Shown here: positions 7,491 to 13,358 of the stretch, piece after piece
How positions within the stretch are numbered: the stretch's first letter is position 1
Layout of the letters: each line of letters begins with the position of its first letter
Assembly: GCA_025997935.1 (NCBI GenBank)
Contig: BNVG01000036.1
Coordinates: forward strand, 1 to 15,811
DNA from: Synergistales bacterium
GTDB taxonomy: Bacteria; Synergistota; Synergistia; Synergistales; Aminobacteriaceae
Direction: 5' to 3'
Length of the DNA: 15,811 nucleotides
The notes under the pieces: generated by a model
Databases searched by the model: none
The model's input: the letters and a program-made list of their open reading frames with translations, nothing else
What the model was told of the DNA's origin: nothing
Program-made: the position numbers and the translations under genes

Positions 7491-7826
7491 ATGAAAAAAG
7501 GTTTTATAGCGTTGATGGCGGTTTGGGCGATTTTGTTTCTGTCCGTGACGGCGGAGGCGGGGACTATCAGTATCAAGAACAACACGGGTGTCGAAATAGT
7601 GGAGTTGTTTCTCTCGGACAGCGGAACCGGAGATTGGGAAGAAGACGTTCTGGGCAACAACACCCTTTCGCATGGGGAAACGCTCAACATCAACGTGGAC
7701 GGCGCGTACAACAAGTTCGACCTCAGAATCACGAACGGGGAAGACGCCGCTTTGGACTTCTTCGGTCTCGACGGCAGGGCAAGAAGCATAACACTCAACA
7801 GCGACGCCACGGCAAACTATCAGTAA
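7491..7826 (+). CDS. Small exported protein, domain B (paralogue of the protein at 11175)
   Basis: A 111-residue protein with signal peptide (MKKGFIALMAVWAILFLSV, probable cleavage after AEA) and a short all-beta mature domain. It contains NTGVEIVELFLSDSGTGDW, then DVLGNNTLSHGETLNINV. The pattern (hydrophobic)-(V/L)ELxxSDSxxxxW-x-x-D-x-L-x-x-x-x-L is shared with the protein at 11175 and with small beta-sandwich exported proteins that appear in many bacteria without assigned function (from memory). The ATG at 7491 has AGGGAGG at 7475-7481; a TTG two codons upstream is not needed. It follows a domain-A gene, as the paralogue does. Function unknown. Confidence 0.8.
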   Translation: MKKGFIALMAVWAILFLSVTAEAGTISIKNNTGVEIVELFLSDSGTGDWEEDVLGNNTLSHGETLNINVDGAYNKFDLRITNGEDAALDFFGLDGRARSITLNSDATANYQ

Positions 7827-7868
7827 GTCCCGGCAAGATAGCGGGAGTAGCGTAAAATATCTTTTCTT

Positions 7869-7902
7869 GAGGGTGCTTGCGCTGACGAACGTGAGCGCCC
7901 TC
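7869..7902 (+). promoter_or_regulatory. Stem-loop in the leader of the gene at 7949
   Basis: GAGGGTGCT (7869-7877) pairs with AGCGCCCTC (7894-7902), allowing one G-U pair; an inner GCGCT (7879-7883) competes for AGCGC. No T-run follows, so it is less likely a plain terminator and may be a leader structure or attenuator. Confidence 0.4.
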
Positions 7903-7948
7903 GATCTATATTTATCTCCAACTATCGCCCCTTATAAGGAGGCATGTC

Positions 7949-8386
7949 ATGAAAAAATCTCATTCGCTAATTATCGCTCTTATGCTGGCCGCGCCGCTCT
8001 GCGCTTCACCGGGGCAGGCCGGACAAAAATCTCCGTCAGTCGATGGCGACTCGCGTGAATCCCTGCCTTTGATTGAGCGGCTGCTGTCCGTGGGGGACGA
8101 TGTAGTACAGGAACTGGCGGGCGGCGACCATGAAAAATGGAGAGACGAAAAAAGACGCGATGAAAGAGAACGGGAAAGACGCGAGCGTGAACGGGAAAGA
8201 CATAGGCGCGAGCGTGACAGGAATCACGGAAGGCGCGGCAGGAAAAACGACTGCAACACGGGCGTCGGAACGGTTGGAACGGCGGGGTTGCTGTTAGCGT
8301 CGCTGCCGCTCCTGACGAGACGGCGTCGAAAAGATAACGTCAAAGAGATAAATGAGCCAAGGCACGGGAAAATGCGGAGGTTTTGA
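7949..8386 (+). CDS. R/E-rich exported protein with Synergist-CTERM-like sorting signal
   Basis: A 145-residue protein. The signal peptide is KSHSLIIALMLAAPLCASPG. A short acidic linker (LPLIERLLSVGDDVVQELAG) is followed at about 68-93 by an almost pure R/E run (repeats of RERERRER type) encoded by imperfect short DNA repeats at 8150-8220. The C-terminal part is NDCNTGVGTVGTAGLLL, then ASLPLLTRRRRK: a Cys/Gly motif, a hydrophobic stretch and an Arg tail, matching the layout of Synergist-CTERM surface anchors. About 16 residues follow the Arg cluster, longer than usual for such signals. The R/E run may form a charged helix or bind a polyanion (inference). A strong AAGGAGG precedes the ATG. The CAP gene starts 8 nt after its stop, so the two are co-transcribed. 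Confidence 0.75.
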   Translation: MKKSHSLIIALMLAAPLCASPGQAGQKSPSVDGDSRESLPLIERLLSVGDDVVQELAGGDHEKWRDEKRRDERERERRERERERHRRERDRNHGRRGRKNDCNTGVGTVGTAGLLLASLPLLTRRRRKDNVKEINEPRHGKMRRF

Positions 8387-8394
8387 GAATCGAC

Positions 8395-8979
8395 ATGGCA
8401 AATAAAAAAATATGCGCGCTTTTCATCGCGCTTTTGTCGATTTTTTCTTTTATGAAAGAGGCGCGCGTCCCCGCCGAAAGCGCCCCCAAGCGTCGGCGCG
8501 AACAAGAGCGCAGGGAGCGCAGATATAGAAGGGAAGAACCCCAAAGGGGCGGCGGCTGGAAAGAAGAAGATGAAAGCGAGCCGGCGCGGGTCGAGTTGTC
8601 GGGTTCCGTCGGCGAGGTCGTGCGTATATCCAACGCCGAACGGAGGAAGGCGCGGCTCGGCGACCTGCGGGCTGACGACGAGCTGATGGCGGCGGCGGCC
8701 AAGCGAGCCGCCGAGATACCGCGCCTCTTCGAGCACAAGCGCCCCGACGGGCGGTCGTGGGATACGGTGCTCACCGAGTACCGCGTCAAGCGCTACAACT
8801 CCTGGGGAGAAAACATCCTGTACAACAGTAGCGGCAAGGCCACCGACGCGATGACTTGGTGGATGAAATCGCCCGGCCACCGAGCCAACATCCTTAACGG
8901 AGACTATACCCACATCGGCGTGGGCGTCTACAAAAGTAGCGGCAAAACCTACTTCGTTCAGCTTTTCGTGGGAAGATAA
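8395..8979 (+). CDS. CAP (SCP/PR-1-like) domain exported protein
   Basis: A 194-residue protein with a signal peptide (KKICALFIALLSIFSFM), an R/E-rich low-complexity linker (about 31-60) similar to that of the preceding protein, and a CAP domain (about 72-194). CAP signatures are SNAERRKARLGDL at 79-91, H114 in LFEHKRPDG, SWGENILYN with E139, and SPGHRANIL with H162, followed by THIGVGVY. These are the residues that form the conserved cavity of the family. Bacterial CAP proteins are secreted and often envelope-associated; their activity is mostly undetermined. The ATG at 8395 is preferred over a TTG at 8383, because the TTG is only 2 nt from GGAGG (8376-8380) and overlaps the previous stop; the ATG spacing of 14 nt is long. 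The shared R/E linker suggests the two products act in one place. Confidence 0.88.
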   Translation: MANKKICALFIALLSIFSFMKEARVPAESAPKRRREQERRERRYRREEPQRGGGWKEEDESEPARVELSGSVGEVVRISNAERRKARLGDLRADDELMAAAAKRAAEIPRLFEHKRPDGRSWDTVLTEYRVKRYNSWGENILYNSSGKATDAMTWWMKSPGHRANILNGDYTHIGVGVYKSSGKTYFVQLFVGR

Positions 8980-8980
8980 A

Positions 8981-9117
8981 ACTCCCCCTGACCGCTTCGC
9001 GGCCTTCCCCCCTCTGAGAGGTGGGCGAGAGGCTTAACATGAACGAGATGTTTGTATAATAGCTAATTTCTCGTCTCCCTCTCAGAGGGGGATGTCGGCG
9101 TAGCCGACAAGGGGAGT
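8981..9117. repeat. 137-bp palindromic intergenic repeat element
   Basis: The ends are inverted repeats of about 50 nt: ACTCCCCCTG at the left and its counterpart ending GGGGAGT at the right; CCCCTCTGAGAGG (9009-9021) is matched by CCCTCTCAGAGGGGG (9077-9091); GCGAGA is matched by TCTCGT. Between the tips each arm carries its own little palindrome, CCGCTTCGCGG (8992-9002) and GTCGGCGTAGCCGAC (9094-9108), which differ in sequence but keep pairing. The centre holds TATAAT (9055-9060). It resembles MITE- or REP-like intergenic repeats. It begins right after the CAP gene stop, so it may also end that transcript. No target-site duplication is evident. Confidence 0.75.
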
Positions 9118-9165
9118 GTCTTTAGCGCATCTGGAAGGAAAAAATATTATTTGGAGGCGTGTGAA

Positions 9166-9864
9166 ATGAAATCGGCGGCGGGGATAGAATACGAAATACT
9201 TCACAAGGGAGCTTTCTCGATGGTTTGCGCTCGGCTGAGGCAGGGACAGTCGCTGAAAGCCCAGTCCAACGCGATGGTGACGATGGACGTTACGATGGAT
9301 GTGGAGGGGAAATTGGAGGGCGGGCTCGCGGGCGGCTTAGGACGCTTCTTTTTGTCGGGCGAAAACTTTTTCTTTCAAACCCTCAAGGCGACGCGCGGAG
9401 AGGGCGAGGTTCTCTTAGCTTCCGCTTCGCCCGGCGACATCGAGGCTTTAGAGATTGAAGAAACACCCTACTGGCTTCAAAAGGGAGGGTTTCTGGCGGC
9501 CACCGAAGGGGTCGAAATCAAGACGAAAATGCAGAATCTTGCGAAAGGGATGTTCAGCGGCGCGGGGTTTTTCGTCTTAGAGGTCTCGGGGCGGGGCCTC
9601 CTCTTCGCGGAGTCCTTCGGGGCGGTTCACACGGTGGATATTCCCGCCGGCAAAGAGATAATCATCGACAACCAGCACTTGGTGGCATGGCCGCAGAACG
9701 TCAAGTTCACCATAGAAAAAGCGTCGGCCAAAGGCTGGATGTCTTCCATAACCTCCGGGGAGGGGTTGGTCTGCCGCTTTCAGGGCCCGGGTAAGGTGTT
9801 GATTCAGACCCGGAACCCCGGCGGTTTCGGCGAATGGGTCAAGAGTTTACTGCCGCAAAAATAG
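9166..9864 (+). CDS. AIM24 / TIGR00266-family protein
   Basis: A 232-residue protein without signal peptide or membrane segment. It shows the family pattern of a beta-rich trimeric sheet protein: YEILHKGAFSMVCARL near the start, GGLAGGLGRFFLSGENFFF at about 53-71, then LEVSGRGLLFAESFGAV, and near the end VCRFQGPGKVLIQTRNPGG. The family (also seen as AIM24-like proteins) has no established biochemical role. Start is the ATG at 9166, 8 nt after GGAGG (9153-9157); the earlier TTG-type start at 9151 would overlap that site. It precedes the serine protease gene by 21 nt, and the palindromic element lies just upstream. Confidence 0.85.
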   Translation: MKSAAGIEYEILHKGAFSMVCARLRQGQSLKAQSNAMVTMDVTMDVEGKLEGGLAGGLGRFFLSGENFFFQTLKATRGEGEVLLASASPGDIEALEIEETPYWLQKGGFLAATEGVEIKTKMQNLAKGMFSGAGFFVLEVSGRGLLFAESFGAVHTVDIPAGKEIIIDNQHLVAWPQNVKFTIEKASAKGWMSSITSGEGLVCRFQGPGKVLIQTRNPGGFGEWVKSLLPQK

Positions 9865-9885
9865 AGTTGAGGGAGCGCTGATTAA

Positions 9886-11157
9886 ATGATTAAAAACACT
9901 GGTTTTAATTATTTTAACTTTAGGCCCTCTATTTCAATTCGTTTGGCGGTCTTTTTTCTGGCGCTTGCCTGGGCCTTTGCCTCCGCCGCGTACGGAGCCG
10001 CCAGGGCCGAGAGCCCCAGAGCCGAGTTCGAGGAGCGCCGCAGGGCCGTGGCCACCAACATGGAGGCGGCAACGGTGTGGATTGTGGTCGAGGACGACGA
10101 CAACTTGGCCGTGGGCAGCGGCTTCATCGTGGCGGATGGCTTCATCGCGACGAACGCTCACGTGGTTGACGGATTAGGCAAGGGTGGAAGCGTCTACGTG
10201 CTGAACGAGCGCATTCCGATGCGTAAGGCGAAGATAGTCAACGCCATCTACGAGGACAAAAGCGAAGCGGTAAGCGGCCGCGACTTCGCCCTTCTGCGCT
10301 TCGACCCGCCTAAGGGCGCGGATCTGCCCGTGCTGTTGTTCAATTTTGACATCCAAAGGATGGATCGCGTCAGCGCGTGGGGCTACCCTGCTATGGTGAC
10401 GCGGTTCGACGCAAGCACCGAGCGTCTCCGGGAGGGAGATACCAGCTCGCTGAAACCGGCCCCCGTAGTCTACACGGAAGGGACGGTAAACACCATCGTG
10501 CGCGACAAAGCGGGCGTCTCCATCCTGCACTCGGCCTCCATAGCCGGCGGCAACAGCGGAGGGCCTCTCGTCAACAGCAGAGGCGAGGTCGTGGGGATAA
10601 ACACCTGGGGCTATCGGGAGGAAGACGAGGGCGCGTTCCTGAACGGCGCGCAAACAGCCAGCGAACTGGCGTTTTTCCTCATTGACAACGGCGTTACCCC
10701 GCGTCTCGCGCCGGGACAGCAAATGGCGGCCCGCACCGAAAGAACCGGCGCGAGCGGAAACACATTTGCCGCGCGCCGTCAGGAGAAGGAAGATGGAAGA
10801 GAACGGAACTTAGGAGACTACTCCGTGGTTATACCGCGCGGCTGGAGCGTGCTGGACGAGGGCGAGAACATGATCTTGGCCGGAGCGGACGACGAAGCGG
10901 CGGCGGTGGGCATCATGACAGCCTACAGGGAGGGCCGCAGCTTGGCGCGAGTGGCGCGGGATCTGTCTAAAGAATTTGACGGCGGAGAGCCGGAACTCGA
11001 CGACGACATTTACATGTTCACGTTCTCGGACGACGGGGTCGATACATTAGTTTGCGTCGGGGAAGCCGACGACGAAGAAGAGAAGTACGTGATGATATTC
11101 GTGTCCGGCGACGGGGACGACCCCGGCGTTCAGGAAATGCTGAACAGCGTGAACTAG
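9886..11157 (+). CDS. Exported trypsin-like serine protease with C-terminal domain A
   Basis: A 423-residue protein. The signal peptide or anchor is around residues 17-40 (ISIRLAVFFLALAWAFASAA). The trypsin-like (DegP/HtrA-type, no PDZ) domain spans about 48-272. The triad is complete: H92 in ATNAHVVDG, D133 in GRDFALLRF and S224 in GGNSGGPLV, with GYPAMVTRF and GINTWGY in the usual places. A Q/R/E-rich linker (about 273-307) leads to a C-terminal domain (about 308-423; NLGDYSVVIPRGWSVLDEG to EMLNSVN) homologous to the free protein at 6948. The ATG has GAGGGAG about 11 nt upstream. It follows the AIM24 gene by 21 nt and precedes the domain-B gene by 17 nt, so one operon is likely. Substrate is unknown; a role in processing neighbouring surface proteins is only inference. 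Confidence 0.9.
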   Translation: MIKNTGFNYFNFRPSISIRLAVFFLALAWAFASAAYGAARAESPRAEFEERRRAVATNMEAATVWIVVEDDDNLAVGSGFIVADGFIATNAHVVDGLGKGGSVYVLNERIPMRKAKIVNAIYEDKSEAVSGRDFALLRFDPPKGADLPVLLFNFDIQRMDRVSAWGYPAMVTRFDASTERLREGDTSSLKPAPVVYTEGTVNTIVRDKAGVSILHSASIAGGNSGGPLVNSRGEVVGINTWGYREEDEGAFLNGAQTASELAFFLIDNGVTPRLAPGQQMAARTERTGASGNTFAARRQEKEDGRERNLGDYSVVIPRGWSVLDEGENMILAGADDEAAAVGIMTAYREGRSLARVARDLSKEFDGGEPELDDDIYMFTFSDDGVDTLVCVGEADDEEEKYVMIFVSGDGDDPGVQEMLNSVN

Positions 11158-11174
11158 AAAGTGAAGGTGTGAAA

Positions 11175-11516
11175 ATGAAGAAGGTATGGATGGTATGTTT
11201 CGTAATGTGGGCGGCCCTGCTGTTCACGGCGGAGGCAGAGGCGCGTACAATCACGATAGCCAACATCGACGTTGATAATTTGGATATCGTCGAACTGTAC
11301 GTCTCAGACTCCAACGCGGACGGCTGGGGACCCGATTTGCTTGACAGCACCCTGTCGAAAAACGAGGACATCAGAATCGACGTACGCTCTGCGGGGTTCG
11401 ATGTCCTCGCCATTTGGGAGGACGGGACGGAGGATACTTATAGAAACCTCGGCAACGCCCCGCAAAACAGTATGTTGCTGCTTGGGAGAAACCGCATCAT
11501 GGTCGGGCCGCACTGA
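11175..11516 (+). CDS. Small exported protein, domain B (paralogue of the protein at 7491)
   Basis: A 113-residue protein with signal peptide (KKVWMVCFVMWAALLFTAEAEA). The mature domain has NLDIVELYVSDSNADGWGP then DLLDSTLSKNEDIRIDV, aligning along its length with the protein at 7491 (same ELxxSDS, W, D-x-L and beta-strand spacing), and ends at a similar point (RNRIMVGPH). It lies 17 nt after the protease gene, mirroring the domain-A/domain-B order at 6948-7826. The ATG at 11175 has only a weak ribosome site (GAAGGTG), which fits translational coupling to the protease gene. The gene looks complete; a sorting-signal coding fragment just downstream is in another frame. Confidence 0.8.
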   Translation: MKKVWMVCFVMWAALLFTAEAEARTITIANIDVDNLDIVELYVSDSNADGWGPDLLDSTLSKNEDIRIDVRSAGFDVLAIWEDGTEDTYRNLGNAPQNSMLLLGRNRIMVGPH

Positions 11517-11530
11517 CGCGGTAGTTATAG

Positions 11531-11650
11531 CCGGGCAGGTCAACGAAAACAAATTCGGGTGGTGGTGGCTGCTGCGACGCGGGAGTTGGGGTTTTCGCCC
11601 TTGCTCTGCTGCCCCTTGCGTGTGTGGGTGTGAAACGGAGAGAGAAATAG
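11531..11650 (+). pseudogene. Orphan 3' end of a Synergist-CTERM surface-protein gene
   Basis: After two in-frame TAG codons (11522 and 11528), 39 codons read PGRSTKTNSGGGGCCDAGVG, then VFALALLPLACVGVKRREK and a stop. This is a textbook layout for the sorting signal (Ser/Gly/Cys motif, hydrophobic stretch, basic tail). There is no start codon, and the frame differs from the upstream domain-B gene, whose own end matches its paralogue. It is best explained as the remnant of a larger surface-protein gene that lost its 5' part. The strong terminator 28 nt downstream probably belonged to that gene. Confidence 0.7.
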
Positions 11651-11678
11651 CGCGACGGATACACACGAAGTTTTTTTG

Positions 11679-11718
11679 AAAATAGCGGGCTGAGGGTAAA
11701 ACCTTAGCCCGCTATTTT
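11679..11718 (+). terminator. Strong rho-independent terminator
   Basis: AAAATAGCGGGCT (11679-11691) pairs perfectly with AGCCCGCTATTTT (11706-11718), and AGG/CCT extends the stem inwards to a loop of about six nt; T-rich sequence follows. It ends the protease/domain-B transcript. The symmetrical A/T flanks could let it work from both sides. Confidence 0.9.
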
Positions 11719-11765
11719 TATTTTTTCTCGCCATTGAGCAAAATACGAGCAAAAATCAAAAAATA

Positions 11766-11796
11766 AAGGGTTCAGGAGAAACCCCTCTGAACCCTT
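11766..11796 (-). terminator. Terminator of the former tRNA-Gly gene
   Basis: AAGGGTTCAG (11766-11775) pairs with CTGAACCCTT (11787-11796). On the minus strand a T-rich run follows (complement of 11749-11765). It lies 9 nt past the CCA end of the tRNA-Gly fragment, in the right orientation to end that tRNA. Confidence 0.75.
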
Positions 11797-11805
11797 AGTA
11801 TTTCT

Positions 11806-11850
11806 TGGAGCGGAAGACGGGATTTGGACCCGCGACCCCAACCTTGGCAA
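11806..11850 (-). other. 3' half of tRNA-Gly(GCC): integration site (att)
   Basis: On the minus strand the sequence begins in the anticodon loop (TTGCCAAGG, anticodon GCC at 11846-11848), runs through the variable and T arms, and ends CTTCCGC-T-CCA at 11806. This is the usual 3' half of a bacterial tRNA-Gly(GCC) with encoded CCA. The 5' half is missing: right of 11850 the sequence no longer pairs with the anticodon stem. The break falls in the anticodon loop, a common crossover point for tyrosine integrases. The T loop reads TCCAAAT where TTCGAAT is usual, so the near-universal T55 is changed and the fragment is not a working tRNA. The intact gene should be at the far end of the element. Confidence 0.8.
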
Positions 11851-11898
11851 TGCCATTTAGATATGTTTCTTACTCGAACTTATCGGTAACTATTAACG

Positions 11899-11922
11899 AA
11901 TAAGTATAGTAATAATAAGTAT
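11899..11922. repeat. 9-bp direct repeats near the att site
   Basis: AATAAGTAT occurs at 11899-11907 and 11914-11922, start to start 15 bp, about 50-70 bp from the crossover point. Their place between att and integrase gene fits arm-type integrase or excisionase sites (inference). The rest of 11851-11947 is A/T-rich with no gene. Confidence 0.4.
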
Positions 11923-11947
11923 TTACAAGGATATAGCTTATTGCCTC

Positions 11948-11976
11948 TTGAACTCTATTTTAACACAAGTTATAAT
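11948..11976 (+). promoter_or_regulatory. Promoter of the integrase gene
   Basis: TTGAAC (11948-11953) and TATAAT (11971-11976) have an exact 17-nt spacer. Transcription would begin near 11983, which rules out starts before that and supports the ATG at 12010 preceded by GGAGGG (11993-11998). Confidence 0.7.
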
Positions 11977-12009
11977 TATGCGGAGGGTATTTGGAGGGTG
12001 GGATTGAAA

Positions 12010-13250
12010 ATGCAAGTAAAAATAACTCAGTCGGTTGTACAGAATTTGACGCCAAATGGAAGGGTATATAGAGTGTACGATACCATTCTCAAGGGGCTCG
12101 TACTTGTGGTGCGTTCGACGGGGAAAAAGACTTGGTACGTCGATTATAGAAAACTCGATGGTAAAAGAACTGACCACATGATTGGAGTGTCTTCGCTTTT
12201 TAGTGTCGTAGAAGCCAGAGAACAGGCTCGTGAGTTCCTCGCCGCCGTCGCCCGTGGAAAAGACCCAACCGCGCCGAGCGAGGTATTGACTTTCGGAGCG
12301 TTCCTTAAAGATATGTACGAGCCTTGGGTTCTTGAAAACCGAAAATCAGCCAAGTCCACGCTGTATATTCTCCGGTCAAACTTCGGATTCTTGTCTGAGA
12401 CGCCCTTAGACCAGATAACGATTGCTCAAGTCGAACAATGGCGCTCGAAGAGAAAAAAGGACGGCCTGAAATCCTCAAGTCTAAACCGCCGGACAACGGC
12501 ATTGAAAGCGGCGATAAATTGGGCGACGAGGCGCAATATTATTGAAAACAATCCGATAGCGAAACTTGAAAGGTTCTCAGAAAGAGATTCTGTCAACAAG
12601 TACGCTACCTGTCGGACGAAGAAAGGGCACGCCTGATGGCGGCTCTGGATGCCCGTGAGGGAGAAATTAGACAAGGACGCGACAATCACAACGAATACTT
12701 GAAAGTTAGAGGGTTGGAGACAATGTCCGTGCTGAGTGATAAGGAATTCACAGACCATTTGAAGCCGATTGTTTTATTGAGCCTATCTACCGGTATCAGA
12801 CGCAATGCTGTGTTATCTTTGGAGTGGCGCGACATCAATTTTACCGACAGGACGATAATGGTGCGAGCCGCCACGTCCAAGTCGGACAAGCAATATTACG
12901 TTCCGCTTAATGACCTTGCCTTTGAGACAATTTCTGTATGGCATGGGCAATCGAAACGGACTTCGCCAGGCGCTCTTGTTTTTCCTTCACCTCAAACCGA
13001 CAAGGTTATGGACAACTGTAATACCGCGTGGGAACACCTTCTAAAGAGGGCGGAGATAGAAGACTTCAGGTGGCACGACATGAGGCACGATTTTGCTTCT
13101 CAGCTCGTTATGGCCGGTATCGACCTGAACACTGTACGAGAGCTTTTAGGACACGCTGACCTGAAAATGACGCTCAGGTACGCTCACTTGGCTCCTAAAA
13201 ACAAGTTACAGGCGGTAAAGGTGTTGGATCAACTTCGTAAAGCCCAATAG
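12010..13250 (+). pseudogene. int: Tyrosine recombinase / phage-type integrase, frameshifted
   Basis: Two frames together make one ~413-residue integrase. The first (12010-12636) has the N-terminal arm-binding part (VKITQSVVQNLTPNGRVYRVYD through GLVLVVRSTGKKTWYVDYR) and the SAM-like core-binding domain (FLKDMYEPWVLENRKS onward). The second carries the catalytic domain with all expected residues: R in STGIRRNAVLSL, K in ATSKSDKQYYVPL, H-x-x-R in WHDMRHDFASQL, H in LLGHADLKMTL and the nucleophile Tyr in RYAH. The join is at 12598-12602: frame 1 reads VNK then YATC, while frame 3 reads VRYLSDEERARLMAAL, the normal family continuation. Adding one base after 12600 restores the gene. The second part on its own could start at the ATG at 12636. 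It belongs with the tRNA-Gly att site on its left. A sequencing error is the main alternative to real inactivation. Confidence 0.88.
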
Positions 13251-13277
13251 CAATATAAACAGTGCCCCTTACTAGCA

Positions 13278-13307
13278 CCCATAATTGCTCCAAAGAGCAA
13301 TTATGGG
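13278..13307. terminator. 13-bp perfect hairpin between convergent genes
   Basis: CCCATAATTGCTC (13278-13290) and GAGCAATTATGGG (13295-13307) pair fully around CAAA. It lies between the integrase stop (13250) and the end of the leftward PIN gene (13359), where a two-way terminator is expected, but no T-run follows on either strand. Confidence 0.45.
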
Positions 13308-13358
13308 CAATTCTGAGAGCAAACGAAACCCTCAAAATTGTTAGTGGTTGCCATGCGT

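Noticed and set aside
8150..8220. Short repeats as a possible CRISPR or tandem array
   Set aside because: They are imperfect, have no spacers, and encode the R/E run of the protein at 7949.
8224..8913. Long leftward frame across the R/E-rich and CAP genes
   Set aside because: It opposes two genes with ribosome sites, signal peptides and, for CAP, conserved residues; no recognisable domain or ribosome site of its own.
11175..11650. Frameshifted fusion of the domain-B gene with the sorting signal downstream
   Set aside because: The domain-B protein ends where its paralogue at 7491 ends, and two stop codons in the signal's own frame (11522, 11528) separate them; a single indel would not join them.
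11272..11679. Rightward frame overlapping the domain-B gene and the sorting-signal remnant
   Set aside because: It crosses both in a third frame, giving a low-complexity translation with no signal or family features.
11806..11880. Complete tRNA gene
   Set aside because: Only the anticodon loop and 3' half fit tRNA-Gly; the sequence right of 11850 cannot form the D arm, anticodon stem or acceptor 5' strand.
12600..12640. Programmed frameshift in the integrase
   Set aside because: No slippery heptamer or downstream stem-loop is evident near the shift; a deletion or sequencing error is simpler.
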